Assembly: GCA_030950925.1 (NCBI GenBank)
Contig: JAUZQO010000007.1
Coordinates: 1-64,000 of the forward strand
Reading direction: 5' to 3'
Length of the DNA: 64,000 nt
From: Mariprofundaceae bacterium
GTDB taxonomy: Bacteria; Pseudomonadota; Zetaproteobacteria; Mariprofundales; Mariprofundaceae
The notes beneath the pieces were generated by a model that worked only from the letters and a program-made list of their open reading frames with translations, was not told the DNA's origin and searched no databases. The stretch's first letter is position 1. Each line of letters begins with the position of its first letter. The translations under genes and the position numbers were made by a program. This document shows positions 43,077 to 53,579 of the stretch, one piece after another.

Positions 43077-43372
43077 GTGCAACATATAAAAATATGAATA
43101 CACTGCGCCAGCCTGTGATTACTGAAAAGAGCTTTGTTGCTCGTAGTGACTCCAATCAATATATTTTTCGTATTGCGCGTGATGCAAGCAAGCAAGATGT
43201 AAAAGCTGCTGTGCAGGCTATTTTTGAAGTGAATGTTGAGAAAGTTCAGGTGATTAATGTTCCTGGTAAGGAAAAACGCCGTGGTGCCCATGTGGGACGT
43301 CGACCAGGATACCGTAAGGCAGTTGTCCGTTTGGTTGAAGGTCAGTCCATTGACCCTGAAGAAGAGGCATAA
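43073..43372 (+). CDS. rplW: 50S ribosomal protein L23
   Basis: 99 residues. LRQPVITEKSF start, FRIARDASKQDVKAAVQAIFEVNVEKVQVINV core. L23 lines the exit tunnel and docks trigger factor and the signal recognition particle. The start overlaps the rplD stop (ATGA). Confidence 0.96.
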   Translation: MSATYKNMNTLRQPVITEKSFVARSDSNQYIFRIARDASKQDVKAAVQAIFEVNVEKVQVINVPGKEKRRGAHVGRRPGYRKAVVRLVEGQSIDPEEEA

Positions 43373-43375
43373 GTC

Positions 43376-44206
43376 ATGGCATTAAAATCATTAAAACCAA
43401 CGAGTAATGGTAACCGTGGTCGTATTGGCATCGTCAATGGAGAGCTTTACAAGGGTAGACCTGAATCAAGTTTAACCCAAGGCTTGACCAAAAGCGGCGG
43501 TCGTAACAATAATGGTCGTGTAACGTCGCACCATCGTGGTGGTGGTCATAAGCGTTTATATCGTATGATTGATTTTAAACGTGACAATCACGGCGTAGAA
43601 GGTAAGGTGTCGCGCATTGAGTATGATCCTAACCGAACAGCAAATATTGCTTTGGTTGTTTTCTCGAATGGTGACAAACGTTATATCTTAGCGCCACAGG
43701 GCTTGCGTCCTGGGGATGTTGTGATGTCTGGTCTGGGTTCTGAAATTCGACCTGGCAATGCATTGCCTTTGAGTGCGATTCGTGTGGGTACAATGCTGCA
43801 TAATATCGAAATGAAGCCAGGTAAAGGCGCACAGATTGGTCGTAGTGCAGGCACCGCTGTTCAATTGATGGGTAAAGAGGGTAGTAAGGCTATTCTTAAG
43901 CTTCCGTCAGGCGAGTTTCGTCGTGTAGACATTCGTTGCATGGCAAGTATTGGTGTTGTTGGGAATTCGGATCATTCGAATCAAAAAGTTGGTAAAGCTG
44001 GTCGCTCTCGCTGGCTGGGCGTTCGTCCCAATGTTCGTGGTGTAGCCATGAACCCTGTGGATCATCCGCATGGTGGTGGTGAAGGTCGTACTGCGGGTGG
44101 TCGTCACCCCGTAACCCCTTGGGGTGTGCCGACGAAGGGTCATAAGACTCGTCAGAAGAACAAGGCTTCGAGTCGTGATATTATTCGTCGCCGTAATCAG
44201 AAGTGA
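43376..44206 (+). CDS. rplB: 50S ribosomal protein L2
   Basis: 276 residues, full length. [22 protein letters not shown] near the start and [30 protein letters not shown] at the C-terminus, which contains the conserved His near the peptidyl transferase centre. Required for subunit joining. Confidence 0.97.
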   Translation: MALKSLKPTSNGNRGRIGIVNGELYKGRPESSLTQGLTKSGGRNNNGRVTSHHRGGGHKRLYRMIDFKRDNHGVEGKVSRIEYDPNRTANIALVVFSNGDKRYILAPQGLRPGDVVMSGLGSEIRPGNALPLSAIRVGTMLHNIEMKPGKGAQIGRSAGTAVQLMGKEGSKAILKLPSGEFRRVDIRCMASIGVVGNSDHSNQKVGKAGRSRWLGVRPNVRGVAMNPVDHPHGGGEGRTAGGRHPVTPWGVPTKGHKTRQKNKASSRDIIRRRNQK

Positions 44207-44214
44207 GGTAGGAC

Positions 44215-44493
44215 ATGGCGCGTTCCTTAAAAAAAGGTCCATACATTGAAGGCTCTTTGCAGAAGAAAGTAAATTCTGCTCACGCCAGTGAGAAAAAAAG
44301 TGTGATTAAAACATGGTCTCGTCGATCAACTATCGCACCTGATTTTGTGGGTTTGAATTTTGCTGTGCATAATGGCAATAAATTTATTCCTGTATTTGTT
44401 ACTGAAAATATGGTTGGGCATAAGCTTGGTGAGTTTTCGCCGACCCGTACTTTTTATGGTCATGGTGCGGATAAAAAGGCTCGGAAGAGGTAG
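44215..44493 (+). CDS. rpsS: 30S ribosomal protein S19
   Basis: 92 residues. [15 protein letters not shown] start and [31 protein letters not shown] are diagnostic. S19 lies in the 30S head with S13 and contacts the P-site side of the subunit. Confidence 0.97.
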   Translation: MARSLKKGPYIEGSLQKKVNSAHASEKKSVIKTWSRRSTIAPDFVGLNFAVHNGNKFIPVFVTENMVGHKLGEFSPTRTFYGHGADKKARKR

Positions 44494-44498
44494 ATGGA

Positions 44499-44840
44499 AT
44501 GAGCGAAGAAGTACGCGCGTTGCATAAAGATGCGCAAATTAGTGCCCAGAAGGCACGTTTGATGGCAGATGCCATTCGAGGCTTGAATGTCGACCGTGCA
44601 TTGTCTGTGTTAATGTTATCACCCAAGAAGGCAGCACGTCTTTTTGAGAAGATTTTAAAGTCAGCTGTTGCAAATGCAGAGCAAAATAATGGTCTGGATG
44701 TAGATTCTTTATATGTATCAACATCTAAGGTTGATGAAGGCGCAACATTGAAGCGTTTTCGTCCAAAAGGCATGGGCCGTATGCGTAAGCGCTTTCATCG
44801 TCGTAGTCACATTACCGTGGCTGTGGCTGAACGCGGATAA
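44499..44840 (+). CDS. rplV: 50S ribosomal protein L22
   Basis: 113 residues. ISAQKARLMADAIRGLNVDRALSVL start and the tunnel hairpin ending FRPKGMGRMRKRFHRRSHITV. It shapes the exit tunnel constriction with L4. ATG 44499 follows GGAAGAGG. Confidence 0.96.
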   Translation: MSEEVRALHKDAQISAQKARLMADAIRGLNVDRALSVLMLSPKKAARLFEKILKSAVANAEQNNGLDVDSLYVSTSKVDEGATLKRFRPKGMGRMRKRFHRRSHITVAVAERG

Positions 44841-44852
44841 AGGGGTTTACTG

Positions 44853-45500
44853 ATGGGACAAAAAGTTAATCCGATTGGTTTCCGTGTTGGTGTGACACGT
44901 GGTTGGGAATCAGTTTGGTATGCAGATAAGAATTTTGGCGAGCAATTGCGTGAAGATATTCGTATCCGTCAATTTATTAAAGCACGTTTAAAGCATGCAC
45001 ACGTATCACGTATTTTTATTGAACGTCCTGCTGGAAAAATAAAAGTTACGCTGCATACTGCGCGCCCAGGTGTTGTTATCGGCAAGAAGGGATCTGAAAT
45101 TGATGCGCTTCGCCGAAGCTTGTTTGCCCAGTTTGGGCAAGAAGTTCAGGTGTATATCGTTGAGGTTCGTCGTGCTGAAGCAGAAGCTCAATTGGTGGCT
45201 GAAAATATTGCCATGCAACTTGAGCGTCGCGTTGCTTTTCGCCGTGCGATGAAACGTGCAGTCCAAGGTGCTATGCGCATGGGTGCAAAAGGTGTGCGTA
45301 TTAACTGTTCTGGTCGTTTGGGCGGAGCTGATATTGCGCGCATGGAGTGGTATCGTGAAGGTCGTGTGCCTTTGCATACATTGCGTGCAGATATTGATTA
45401 TGGTTTTACTGAAGCTAAAACCACATATGGAATTATTGGCGTGAAAGTTTGGGTATTTAACGGCGAAAAGCTGGGTAATACTGAAGCTAAGAACGTATAA
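44853..45500 (+). CDS. rpsC: 30S ribosomal protein S3
   Basis: 215 residues. [20 protein letters not shown] start, KH domain ([20 protein letters not shown]) and C-terminal domain ([38 protein letters not shown]). S3 binds mRNA at the entry channel and has helicase activity. Confidence 0.97.
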   Translation: MGQKVNPIGFRVGVTRGWESVWYADKNFGEQLREDIRIRQFIKARLKHAHVSRIFIERPAGKIKVTLHTARPGVVIGKKGSEIDALRRSLFAQFGQEVQVYIVEVRRAEAEAQLVAENIAMQLERRVAFRRAMKRAVQGAMRMGAKGVRINCSGRLGGADIARMEWYREGRVPLHTLRADIDYGFTEAKTTYGIIGVKVWVFNGEKLGNTEAKNV

Positions 45501-45515
45501 CGGAGTTTATGAGTT

Positions 45516-45938
45516 ATGTTGCAACCGAAAAAGATTCGTTGGCGCAAGCATCATAAAGAACTTCAGCGTATTCGCGGTAAAGCGACGCGTGGCTCATCTT
45601 TGAATTTTGGTGATATTGGCTTGAAAGCGATGGAACCTGGACGTATTACTGCACGTCAAATTGAAGCAGCCCGTATCACAATGACCCGCCATATCCGTCG
45701 TCAAGGTCGTGTTTGGATTCGCATGTTTCCAGACTTACCAGTGACGAATAAGCCCGCTGAAGTTCGTATGGGTAAAGGTAAGGGTTCTCCAGAATACTGG
45801 GTAGCTGCAGTGCGCGCTGGTCGTATTTTGTATGAAATGAATGGTGTTGATGAAACCGTTGCGCGTGAAGCATTTGAACGCGCAGCTTCGAAATTGCCCA
45901 TCCGAACCAAGATTGTTAAGCGTGGAGTAGGACGATGA
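45516..45938 (+). CDS. rplP: 50S ribosomal protein L16
   Basis: 140 residues. [15 protein letters not shown] start and [34 protein letters not shown] loop, which contains the Arg hydroxylated by YcfD in E. coli. L16 contacts A-site tRNA. Overlaps rpmC by four bases. Confidence 0.97.
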   Translation: MLQPKKIRWRKHHKELQRIRGKATRGSSLNFGDIGLKAMEPGRITARQIEAARITMTRHIRRQGRVWIRMFPDLPVTNKPAEVRMGKGKGSPEYWVAAVRAGRILYEMNGVDETVAREAFERAASKLPIRTKIVKRGVGR

Positions 45939-46117
45939 GTAGTGTTGAGCTTCGTGAAATGAATGACTCAGATTTAAAGGGTCGTATGGAAGACTTGGCA
46001 GCCGAGCATATGAAGTTGCGTTTTCAAAAAGCAACCATGCAATTGACAAACTCTGCCCGTATTCGCCAAGTGCGTAGAGACATTGCACGTATCAAGACTG
46101 TTTTGGCTTCGCGTTAA
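45935..46117 (+). CDS. rpmC: 50S ribosomal protein L29
   Basis: 60 residues. Two-helix hairpin: [50 protein letters not shown]29 sits at the tunnel exit next to L23. The start overlaps the rplP stop (ATGA). Confidence 0.95.
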   Translation: MSSVELREMNDSDLKGRMEDLAAEHMKLRFQKATMQLTNSARIRQVRRDIARIKTVLASR

Positions 46118-46132
46118 GGGGAACGAATAGAT

Positions 46133-46399
46133 ATGTCGGAAGTAAAAAGTAATAAGCGTACCTTGCAAGGTGTGGTAGTAAGTAATAAAGGCGATAAGAC
46201 TGTTGTTGTTCAAGTAGAACGTGCTTTTTTACACCCTCGTTATCGTAAGACGATGCGCTCACATAAAAAATACATGGCGCATGATGCAGAAAACACCTGT
46301 AATATTGGTGATATTGTTCGCATCGTTGAGACTCGCCCAATTTCTAAGCGTAAATGCTGGATGATGGAAGAAGTTTTACGTCGTACTGAACAGCTGTAG
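46133..46399 (+). CDS. rpsQ: 30S ribosomal protein S17
   Basis: 88 residues. [44 protein letters not shown] is diagnostic. Early-binding 16S rRNA protein. 15 bases after rpmC. Confidence 0.96.
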   Translation: MSEVKSNKRTLQGVVVSNKGDKTVVVQVERAFLHPRYRKTMRSHKKYMAHDAENTCNIGDIVRIVETRPISKRKCWMMEEVLRRTEQL

Positions 46400-46411
46400 G
46401 CGGGGTTATTC

Positions 46412-46780
46412 ATGATTCAAACTGAAACAGTATTAAATGTTGCTGATAACTCAGGTGCACGTCGTATTAAATGCATCAAAGTTCTTGGTGGTTCGAAACG
46501 TCGTTATGCTCGCGTGGGTGATGTGATTGTCGTTGCTGTGCAAGAGGCTGCACCTGGCGGTAAAGTAAAAAAAGGCGAAGTTCAACAAGCAGTTGTTGTT
46601 CGTACTGCCAAAGAATTTCGTCGTCAAGATGGTAGTTCGATTCGTTTTGATGAAAACGCAGCCGTTCTGTTGTCAAAGCAAGGCGAACCCATGGGCACAC
46701 GTATTTTTGGACCAGTTACTCGCGAATTGCGTAACAAGGGTTATATGAAGATTATTTCCCTAGCTCCAGAAGTACTGTAG
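46412..46780 (+). CDS. rplN: 50S ribosomal protein L14
   Basis: 122 residues, full length. [37 protein letters not shown] start, ending [25 protein letters not shown]14 forms part of bridge B8 and is the docking site of the silencing factor RsfS. First gene of the spc portion. Confidence 0.97.
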   Translation: MIQTETVLNVADNSGARRIKCIKVLGGSKRRYARVGDVIVVAVQEAAPGGKVKKGEVQQAVVVRTAKEFRRQDGSSIRFDENAAVLLSKQGEPMGTRIFGPVTRELRNKGYMKIISLAPEVL

Positions 46781-46798
46781 TTAGGAGACGAGGAAGAT

Positions 46799-47128
46799 AT
46801 GTCGACTAAAATAAAAGCTCGTATCCACCGTGATGATGAAGTATTGGTGATTGCAGGGCGTGATAAGGGCGCACGTGGAAAAGTAGTGCGCGTTAACCCT
46901 TTAGAATCAAGCGTTATTGTTGCAAAAGTGAATATGATTAAACGTCATACCCGTCAAACTCAGCAGTCAAGTGGTGGCATTATTGAGAAGGAAGCACCTA
47001 TTTCTATCTCTAATGTTCAGTTTTTCTGCCCGAATTGCAAGACAGGTGTTCGTTTGGGAATGAAGAACTTGGAAGATGGACAAAAGGTTCGTAGCTGCCG
47101 CAAATGCGGTGAAGTTTTGGATCAGTAG
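46799..47128 (+). CDS. rplX: 50S ribosomal protein L24 with C-terminal Cys ribbon
   Basis: 109 residues. KOW domain IHRDDEVLVIAGRDKGARGKVVRVNPLESSVIV. The C-terminal part has two CxxC pairs (FFCPNCKTG and RSCRKCGEV), likely to bind zinc, as in many bacterial L24 proteins but not in E. coli. L24 is an assembly initiator of the 50S subunit. Confidence 0.96.
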   Translation: MSTKIKARIHRDDEVLVIAGRDKGARGKVVRVNPLESSVIVAKVNMIKRHTRQTQQSSGGIIEKEAPISISNVQFFCPNCKTGVRLGMKNLEDGQKVRSCRKCGEVLDQ

Positions 47129-47139
47129 GAGTATAGGTG

Positions 47140-47682
47140 ATGGCTCGTCTTAGAGAAGACTATAAATCACGCGTGGCACCCGCTCTTAGAGAGCAATTTG
47201 GATATAAAAATCCAATGCAGGTTCCATCCGTAACGAAAATTGTTGTCAATATGGGTGTGGGTGAAGCTGCGACCAATGCGAAATTGATGGAAGGTGCGTT
47301 ATCAGATATGACAGCGATTACAGGTCAAAAACCTGTGGTAACACGCGCTCGCAAATCAATTTCAAACTTTAAGCTTCGCGATGGTATGCCAGTAGGTTGC
47401 CGTGTCACCTTGCGTGGCACACAAATGTGGGAATTTCTTGATCGTTTGATCAATGTGACATTGCCACGCATTCGTGACTTTCAGGGGGTTTCTCCGAAAT
47501 CATTTGATGGTCGTGGCAACTATACCTTGGGATTGAAAGAGCAAATTATTTTCCCAGAAATTGATTATGATAAAGTAGATAAAGTTCGCGGCATGGATAT
47601 TACTATCTGTACCACTGCGGATACCAATGACGAAGGACGCGCATTGTTGAAGCAATTCAGCATGCCGTTCCGTAAGAAGTAA
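47140..47682 (+). CDS. rplE: 50S ribosomal protein L5
   Basis: 180 residues from ATG 47140 (GTG 47137 is an alternative). [18 protein letters not shown] and [25 protein letters not shown]...DIT are diagnostic. L5 binds 5S rRNA and contacts P-site tRNA. It is normally followed by rpsN, as here. Confidence 0.97.
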   Translation: MARLREDYKSRVAPALREQFGYKNPMQVPSVTKIVVNMGVGEAATNAKLMEGALSDMTAITGQKPVVTRARKSISNFKLRDGMPVGCRVTLRGTQMWEFLDRLINVTLPRIRDFQGVSPKSFDGRGNYTLGLKEQIIFPEIDYDKVDKVRGMDITICTTADTNDEGRALLKQFSMPFRKK

Positions 47683-47691
47683 GGGGCAAGT

Positions 47692-47877
47692 ATGGCTACA
47701 AAAGCTCTGATTGCGAAATGTAATCGCAAACCAAAATTTAAAGTACGTGCTTATACACGTTGTCAGCTGTGTGGACGCCCACACTCTGTATATCGCAAAT
47801 TCGGCATGTGTCGTATTTGTTTGCGTAAACATGCCTCTGCGGGTGAAATCCCAGGCATGGTTAAATCCAGCTGGTAA
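47692..47877 (+). CDS. rpsN: 30S ribosomal protein S14, short zinc-binding form (type Z)
   Basis: 61 residues. Two CxxC pairs ([28 protein letters not shown]) bind zinc. E. coli and most gammaproteobacteria have the 101-residue Cys-free form, so the short form is notable in a proteobacterium. Ends in the usual Pro-Gly-Met-Val-Lys-Ser-Ser-Trp. Some bacteria keep both forms for zinc limitation; only this one is in the window. Confidence 0.96.
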   Translation: MATKALIAKCNRKPKFKVRAYTRCQLCGRPHSVYRKFGMCRICLRKHASAGEIPGMVKSSW

Positions 47878-47896
47878 GGCGATAGGAGATTCCATT

Positions 47897-48292
47897 ATGA
47901 TGACAGATCGTATCGCTGATATGTTGACGCGTATTCGTAACGCACAACATGTAGGCATTGAAAAAGTTGAACTTCCAGCAAGTAATATGTTGATTTCGTT
48001 GGCAAATATTCTTCGTGATGAAGGCTATATTGCCAGTGCAAAAGCATATAACTTTAAAGGTCACCGTTATTTACGTTTAACATTGCGTTATGATGATGCT
48101 GGTGAAGCTGTGATTCGCGAGATTAAACGCGTGTCCAAGCCAGGTCGTCGTGTATATAGCAATGCTGATACCTTGCCACGTGTTCGCAATGGTTATGGTA
48201 TTGCTGTTGTCAGTACTTCTAAAGGTATTATGACAGACAAGAAGGCTCGTGCAGAACGCGTTGGTGGCGAAGTTCTTTGCACAGTATTTTAA
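47897..48292 (+). CDS. rpsH: 30S ribosomal protein S8
   Basis: 131 residues from ATG 47897 (ATG 47900 is equally possible), behind AGGAGA. TDRIADMLTRIRNAQHVGIEKVELPASNMLISLANILRDEGYI start and the C-terminal GIAVVSTSKGIMTDKKARAERVGGEVLCTVF. In E. coli S8 represses the spc operon by binding mRNA near rplE; conservation of that site was not assessed. Confidence 0.97.
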   Translation: MMTDRIADMLTRIRNAQHVGIEKVELPASNMLISLANILRDEGYIASAKAYNFKGHRYLRLTLRYDDAGEAVIREIKRVSKPGRRVYSNADTLPRVRNGYGIAVVSTSKGIMTDKKARAERVGGEVLCTVF

Positions 48293-48304
48293 GGTAGGTT
48301 TAAG

Positions 48305-48838
48305 ATGTCTCGAGTTGGTAAACAACCTATTGCCATTCCAAATGGTGTGGATGTAAAAATTAGTGAAGATTGTATCGTAATTAAGGGTGCTAAAGGTGAA
48401 TTAAGCTCGCCTTTGTTTAAGGGATTAAGTGCTTCTTTTGACAATGCCATGCTACAAATTTCTTGTGAAGATGTTTCCAACAAGAAGTTGAATGGTAACT
48501 TTGGTTTGGCTCGCGCGTTGGCTGCAAATAATGTCGCAGGTGTGACCAAAGGTTTTGAGAAAGTATTGGAATTGCGTGGTGTGGGTTATAGAGCTCAAGC
48601 ACAAGGTCAAAAATTGAACTTGTCTTTGGGTTTTTCGCATCCTGTTGTTTATGATGTTCCTACTGGTGTTGATGCTAAGGTTGAGAAAAGCCTCATTACT
48701 ATCAGTGGTATTGATAAGCAGAAAGTTGGGCAGGTTGCCGCAGAAATTCGTGCTTACCGCCCACCTGAGCCTTACAAAGGTAAGGGCGTTCGTTATGTTG
48801 GCGAATATATCGCTATGAAAGAAGGTAAAAAGGCTTAA
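48305..48838 (+). CDS. rplF: 50S ribosomal protein L6
   Basis: 177 residues. MSRVGKQPIAIPNGV start and C-terminal PEPYKGKGVRYVGEYIAMKEGKKA are diagnostic. L6 lies at the base of the L7/L12 stalk near the factor-binding site. Confidence 0.97.
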   Translation: MSRVGKQPIAIPNGVDVKISEDCIVIKGAKGELSSPLFKGLSASFDNAMLQISCEDVSNKKLNGNFGLARALAANNVAGVTKGFEKVLELRGVGYRAQAQGQKLNLSLGFSHPVVYDVPTGVDAKVEKSLITISGIDKQKVGQVAAEIRAYRPPEPYKGKGVRYVGEYIAMKEGKKA

Positions 48839-48868
48839 TGAGCCTTGCCAAGTTAGGAGATTAGTAGC

Positions 48869-49222
48869 ATGTCTGCAAAGCGCTATGAAAATAATGCTGC
48901 GATTCGTCGCTCACGTCGTGTTCGTTCACGTGTTAAAGCTTCCGGTCGTTTACGTTTGAGTGTTTTTCGCTCAGCACGCCATATTTATGCACAAGTGATT
49001 GATGATGCTAAGGGTGAAACCTTGGTATCAGCATCAAGCTTGGATCAAGGCATCGAAAATGGTGGTAATGCACAAGGTGCGGAAAATGTTGGTAAGTTAC
49101 TGGGTGAACGTGCTGTTGCTGCTGGTTTAAGCGTTGTGGCGTTTGACCGTGGTTCTTACCCATATCATGGACGTGTGAAAGCGTTGGCTGAAGGTGCTCG
49201 TTCATCTGGCTTGAAGTTCTAG
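48869..49222 (+). CDS. rplR: 50S ribosomal protein L18
   Basis: 117 residues. [45 protein letters not shown] and the C-terminal [26 protein letters not shown]. Binds 5S rRNA with L5. 30 bases after rplF. Confidence 0.97.
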   Translation: MSAKRYENNAAIRRSRRVRSRVKASGRLRLSVFRSARHIYAQVIDDAKGETLVSASSLDQGIENGGNAQGAENVGKLLGERAVAAGLSVVAFDRGSYPYHGRVKALAEGARSSGLKF

Positions 49223-49231
49223 GAGAATTTG

Positions 49232-49708
49232 ATGATTAACGCTGATGAATTAGAGTTAACAGAAAAACTTGTTGATATTAACCGTATCGCTAAAACTACC
49301 TCAGGTGGGCGCAGAATGAGTTTTTCTGCATTGATGGTTGTGGGTGATGGTGCTGGACATGTTGGTTTTGGTCATGCAAAGGCGAAGGAAGTGCCTGAGG
49401 CGATTCGTAAAGCCAATGATATTGCAAAAAAATCAATGATTTATGTTCCATTGAAAGATGGCACATTGCATTATCAAGTCACAGGTCGCCAAGATGCTTC
49501 TCGTGTGATGCTTAAGCCTGCTAGTGAAGGTACTGGCGTGATCGCTGGAGCTGCTGTACGTGCCGTTATGGAAGCTGCGGGTATTCGTGATGTATTGACC
49601 AAAAGTCAAGGTTCTCGTAATGCTGTCAACGTGATTCGTGCGACCTTTAATGGTTTGAAATCATTGGAAAGTCCTGAACAGATTGCAGCTCGTCGCGATA
49701 AATCTTGA
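49232..49708 (+). CDS. rpsE: 30S ribosomal protein S5
   Basis: 158 residues from ATG 49232, seven bases after AGGAG (a TTG at 49229 is in frame). [54 protein letters not shown] contains the spectinomycin loop. S5 acts in translational accuracy and mRNA entry. Confidence 0.97.
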   Translation: MINADELELTEKLVDINRIAKTTSGGRRMSFSALMVVGDGAGHVGFGHAKAKEVPEAIRKANDIAKKSMIYVPLKDGTLHYQVTGRQDASRVMLKPASEGTGVIAGAAVRAVMEAAGIRDVLTKSQGSRNAVNVIRATFNGLKSLESPEQIAARRDKS

Positions 49709-49739
49709 GATTCAGCATAAGATAAGAGGAGCTGTTTAA

Positions 49740-49931
49740 ATGTCTAAGAATAATGTAGTCCGTATCCGTCAAGTGAAAAGTGGTATTGGATACCCTAAAG
49801 ACCAAAGAGCCACATTGGTGGGGCTTGGTTTTCGTCGCATGCATCAAGTTGTTGAGTTGGAAGATACAGCATCGATTCGCGGTATGATAAATAAAATCAA
49901 CCATTTAATTGTGGTTGAGTCTGCGCAGTAA
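49740..49931 (+). CDS. rpmD: 50S ribosomal protein L30
   Basis: 63 residues. VVRIRQVKSGIGYPKDQRATLVGLGFRRMHQVVELEDTASIRGMINKINHLI is diagnostic. L30 is absent from several bacterial groups; its presence here is as in most proteobacteria. Confidence 0.95.
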   Translation: MSKNNVVRIRQVKSGIGYPKDQRATLVGLGFRRMHQVVELEDTASIRGMINKINHLIVVESAQ

Positions 49932-49948
49932 GCGGAGGGAGAAAAGTT

Positions 49949-50395
49949 ATGAAGCTCAATACAATTCAAGCAAACTCCGGCTCTCGGAAGGAACGTCGCC
50001 GTGTTGGTTGTGGTATTGGTTCTGGTCATGGGAAGACTGCTGGACGTGGACATAAAGGTCAAAAATCACGTTCAGGTGGTAAAGTGATGCGTGGTTTTGA
50101 AGGTGGTCAAATGCCTTTGATTCGTCGCCTTCCAAAACGTGGTTTTACGCCATTGGCTAGAAAAACATATCAGTTGGTTAACCTTGAACAGTTAATAAAC
50201 TTTGAAGCAAATACAGTGGTAGATGCTGCTACTTTGTATGCAGCGGGTTTTATTCGCAATGCTGTTGATCCGATCAAATTGTTGGCGACAGGAGATCTGT
50301 CTGTAAACTTGCAAGTGCATGTTGCAGCTTCTTCTCAGTCCGCTGTAAAGAAAATTGAAGCCGCAGGTGGCTCGGTTACCTTGGCAGAGGCATAA
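49949..50395 (+). CDS. rplO: 50S ribosomal protein L15
   Basis: 148 residues. MKLNTIQANSGSRKERRRVGCGIGSGHGKTAGRGHKGQKSRSGG start and a C-terminal globular domain with VKKIEAAGGSV. Late assembly protein of the 50S subunit. secY starts three bases later. Confidence 0.97.
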   Translation: MKLNTIQANSGSRKERRRVGCGIGSGHGKTAGRGHKGQKSRSGGKVMRGFEGGQMPLIRRLPKRGFTPLARKTYQLVNLEQLINFEANTVVDAATLYAAGFIRNAVDPIKLLATGDLSVNLQVHVAASSQSAVKKIEAAGGSVTLAEA

Positions 50396-50398
50396 CTG

Positions 50399-51730
50399 AT
50401 GCAGCAAGCTCCTCAAATGGGTGGGCTAGGCAGTATTGGTCAAATTCCTGAGTTAAAGAATCGGATTTTATTTACACTGGGCATGCTAATCGTTTATCGA
50501 TTGGGTGCCCATGTGCCTGTTCCTGGCATTGATGCACATGTGTTGGCACAGTTTTTCAATCAAGCCCAAGGAAGTTTACTGGGTATGTTTGATATGTTTT
50601 CTGGTGGCGCGCTATCACGCTTAACTATTTTTGCCTTGGGCATTATGCCGTATATCTCCGCCGCAATTATTATACAGTTGATGACGGTGGTATCACCTAA
50701 ACTGGAGCAGCTGAAGAAGGAAGGCGAGTCAGGTCGTCGTAAAATAACGCAATATACGCGTTATGGGACGCTTTTTTTAGCGGTTTTTCAGGGTATTGGC
50801 ATGTCCATTGGTTTGGAAACATTTTCAGTGAATGGTCAAGCTGTGGTGATTGATCCAGGTTTGGATTTTCGTTTTATGACGGTGGTGACCTTGGTTACAG
50901 GTACCATGTTTTTGATGTGGTTGGGTGAACAGATTACAGAACGTGGTATTGGTAATGGTATTTCACTCATTATCTTTTCAGGTATTGTAGCAGGTCTTCC
51001 AGCTGCGATTGGTGGCACATTAGAGTTGGCACGAACGGGCGAGTATTCTGCCTTTACAGTACTTGGCTTGTTTATTATGGCTGTAGCCGTGACAGCAGCA
51101 GTGGTTTGGTTTGAACGGGCGCAGCGTCGTATTGCTATTCAGTATGCAAAACGTCAGGTGGGTAATAAAATGTTTGGTGGTCAGTCGTCATTTTTGCCGT
51201 TGAAAGTGAATACTGCAGGTGTGATTCCGCCTATTTTTGCATCGAGTTTGATTCTTTTGCCAGCAACTTTTGCTCAGTTTACCAAGGGTGTTGATGGATT
51301 TTCTTGGTTGTCGGATGTTTCTGCCTTGTTATCTCCAGGCGCTTGGTTGTATATGGCATTGTTTACAGGTTTGATTGTTTTCTTTTGTTTTTTTTACACG
51401 GCGATTGTTTTTAATCCCAAGGATACGGCAGACAACCTGAAGAAAAATGGTGGTTTTATACCTGGTATTAAACCTGGTCAAAAAACAGCCGAATACATAG
51501 ATAAGGTGTTGACCCGTATTACGGTGGTGGGTGCTGCCTACGTCACTGCGGTTTGTTTGCTGCCCCAATGGTTGATTTCTGAATTGGGCGTGCCTTTTTA
51601 CTTTGGCGGTACAAGTTTGCTGATTATTGTTGTGGTGAGCATGGATACCATGACGCAAATTCAATCTCATTTGATGTCGCATCAATATGAGGGTTTGATG
51701 AAGCAAGCACGTTTGAAAACAAGACGTTAA
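50399..51730 (+). CDS. secY: Preprotein translocase subunit SecY
   Basis: 443 residues, ten membrane helices. [30 protein letters not shown] start, the plug region [30 protein letters not shown], and the cytosolic loop [24 protein letters not shown]. Central channel for protein export. Expressed with the ribosomal genes, as usual. One base before adk. Confidence 0.97.
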   Translation: MQQAPQMGGLGSIGQIPELKNRILFTLGMLIVYRLGAHVPVPGIDAHVLAQFFNQAQGSLLGMFDMFSGGALSRLTIFALGIMPYISAAIIIQLMTVVSPKLEQLKKEGESGRRKITQYTRYGTLFLAVFQGIGMSIGLETFSVNGQAVVIDPGLDFRFMTVVTLVTGTMFLMWLGEQITERGIGNGISLIIFSGIVAGLPAAIGGTLELARTGEYSAFTVLGLFIMAVAVTAAVVWFERAQRRIAIQYAKRQVGNKMFGGQSSFLPLKVNTAGVIPPIFASSLILLPATFAQFTKGVDGFSWLSDVSALLSPGAWLYMALFTGLIVFFCFFYTAIVFNPKDTADNLKKNGGFIPGIKPGQKTAEYIDKVLTRITVVGAAYVTAVCLLPQWLISELGVPFYFGGTSLLIIVVVSMDTMTQIQSHLMSHQYEGLMKQARLKTRR

Positions 51731-51731
51731 G

Positions 51732-52376
51732 ATGAATATTATTTTATTTGGACCTCCTGGTGTAGGTAAGGGGACGCAAGGTATTCGCTTATCTGAAAAA
51801 TTTTCCATTGTTCATTTGGCAATGGGTGATTTGTTACGTGCTGCAGTCAAAGAAAAGACTGAGTTGGGTGTGCAGGCGAAGTCTTATATGGATGCAGGGA
51901 AGCTTGTGCCAGACTTGCTTGTCATGGGTATGATTGAAGAGCGTATTACGGCTTCAGATGCGTCCAATGGGTTTTTGTTGGATGGGTTTCCTAGGAATGT
52001 TGCGCAAGCAACTGCCTTGAATCAAATGCTTACTGAGCATGCCTTAAATATTGATCATGTGATCTTTATGGAAGCTGAAGAATCATGTTTGATTGAACGC
52101 CTATCAGGTCGCTTGATTTGTAAAGGTTGCGGTTTTGGATTTCATAGGCATTATTCGCCGCCCAAAAATGATGGTTTATGTGATCGTTGTGGAAGTGAGT
52201 TATATCAACGTGAAGATGATCGTGAAGATGTGATTGAACAGCGTCTTCAAGTTTATTTAAAGGAAACACAGCCTTTGTTAGAATTTTATTCTGATGTGGA
52301 TGTTTTTTCTAAAGTGAACGCAATGCAAAGTATGGATGATGTTTTCCATACATTAGAAAAGACAGTACAGGGCTAG
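51732..52376 (+). CDS. adk: Adenylate kinase with zinc-type LID domain
   Basis: 214 residues. P-loop [17 protein letters not shown], and the LID with two CxxC pairs ([36 protein letters not shown]), which in Gram-positive enzymes binds zinc; E. coli Adk lacks these. It interconverts ATP, ADP and AMP. Its place between secY and infA is as in many Firmicutes and, partly, Alphaproteobacteria, and unlike E. coli. The map gene often found next to it is absent. Confidence 0.96.
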   Translation: MNIILFGPPGVGKGTQGIRLSEKFSIVHLAMGDLLRAAVKEKTELGVQAKSYMDAGKLVPDLLVMGMIEERITASDASNGFLLDGFPRNVAQATALNQMLTEHALNIDHVIFMEAEESCLIERLSGRLICKGCGFGFHRHYSPPKNDGLCDRCGSELYQREDDREDVIEQRLQVYLKETQPLLEFYSDVDVFSKVNAMQSMDDVFHTLEKTVQG

Positions 52377-52380
52377 AGAA

Positions 52381-52599
52381 ATGGCAAAAGAAGATATTAT
52401 CGAAATGTCTGGGGAAGTGGTTGAAAAGCTTCCGAATGCGATGTTTAAAGTTCGCTTAGAAAATAGTCATGAATTGTTATGTACGATTTCTGGAAAGATG
52501 CGAAAGTATTATATTCGAATTCTTCCAGGTGATAAAGTTACGGTGGAAATTTCCCCTTATGACTTAAGTCGCGGTCGCATTAGTTATCGCGCAAAATGA
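52381..52599 (+). CDS. infA: Translation initiation factor IF-1
   Basis: 72 residues, full length. S1-type OB fold: [72 protein letters not shown]. It blocks the A site during initiation. Four bases after adk. Confidence 0.97.
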   Translation: MAKEDIIEMSGEVVEKLPNAMFKVRLENSHELLCTISGKMRKYYIRILPGDKVTVEISPYDLSRGRISYRAK

Positions 52600-52642
52600 T
52601 AACATGGTTTTGACCATGAATATTTTGACGGAGGAATGAACA

Positions 52643-52756
52643 GTGAAAGTTCGTGCGTCAGTAAAAAAAATGTGCAGTAAATGCCAAGTGATTCGCCGCA
52701 AGGGGATTGTTCGGGTGATCTGTGAAAATCCACGTCATAAGCAGCGCCAAGGCTGA
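52643..52756 (+). CDS. rpmJ: 50S ribosomal protein L36
   Basis: 37 residues with a GTG start eight bases after GGAGG. The zinc ribbon is intact: Cys11 and Cys14 in [12 protein letters not shown], Cys27 and His32 in [13 protein letters not shown]. Zinc-containing form of L36. In E. coli it follows secY; here adk and infA lie between. Short enough to be missed by automatic gene finders. Confidence 0.96.
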   Translation: MKVRASVKKMCSKCQVIRRKGIVRVICENPRHKQRQG

Positions 52757-52788
52757 TGTGTCGTTTCGTAGTTAGGTAGGAGGAAGCA

Positions 52789-53160
52789 TTGGCTCGTATT
52801 TCTGGGGTAAATATTCCAACACAGAAACGTGTAGAGATTTCTTTAACGTATATTTTTGGTATCGGCTTAAGCAGTGCCAAGCAAATTCTTGCGGAAGCAA
52901 AAATTGATCCAAATATACGTGTAAAGGACTTGACTGATTCTGAGGTGGATAGTATTCGTAATATCATTAACACTGATAATTTCACTGTAGAAGGTGATTT
53001 GCGTCGTGAAGTGAGTATGAATATTAAACGTCTAACAGACTTGGGTTGTTATCGTGGCTTGCGCCATCGTCATGGTCTTCCATTGCGTGGTCAAAAGACA
53101 AAGACCAACGCACGTACTCGCAAAGGCCCACGTCGTGCCATTGCAGGCAAGAAGAAGTAA
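52789..53160 (+). CDS. rpsM: 30S ribosomal protein S13
   Basis: 123 residues. The start is TTG 52789 behind AGGAGGAAG; no ATG is available at the N-terminus ([26 protein letters not shown]). The C-terminal [34 protein letters not shown] is diagnostic. S13 contacts P-site tRNA and the 50S subunit. First gene of the alpha portion. Confidence 0.97.
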   Translation: MARISGVNIPTQKRVEISLTYIFGIGLSSAKQILAEAKIDPNIRVKDLTDSEVDSIRNIINTDNFTVEGDLRREVSMNIKRLTDLGCYRGLRHRHGLPLRGQKTKTNARTRKGPRRAIAGKKK

Positions 53161-53181
53161 AGAAGGTTAAGGGATAGTATC

Positions 53182-53568
53182 ATGGCCGCACCAAAAACAG
53201 GTAAGAAGCGTGTTCGCAAGAATGTTGCAAGCGCTGTAGCGCACATCAAAGCTTCTTTTAACAATACAATTATTACATTTACCGATGAAGCAGGCAATGC
53301 AATCAGCTGGGCAACCAGTGGTGCTGCAGGTTTTAAAGGTTCGCGTAAGAGCACACCTTTTGCAGCGCAAGTTGCAGCTGAAGATGCAGCTCGCAAAGCG
53401 ATGGATCATGGCGTGAAAAACGTATCAGTGCTGATTAAGGGTCCAGGTTCTGGACGTGAATCTGCACTGCGTGCAATTGCTGCGGTTGGTTTGAATGTGG
53501 TTGCCATTCGTGATGTTACCCCAATTCCGCATAATGGTTGTCGCCCTCCGAAGCGACGCCGGGTTTAG
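53182..53568 (+). CDS. rpsK: 30S ribosomal protein S11
   Basis: 128 residues. [51 protein letters not shown] and the C-terminal [18 protein letters not shown]. Part of the 30S platform near the Shine-Dalgarno helix. Confidence 0.97.
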   Translation: MAAPKTGKKRVRKNVASAVAHIKASFNNTIITFTDEAGNAISWATSGAAGFKGSRKSTPFAAQVAAEDAARKAMDHGVKNVSVLIKGPGSGRESALRAIAAVGLNVVAIRDVTPIPHNGCRPPKRRRV

Positions 53569-53579
53569 GAGTTTAGAAG

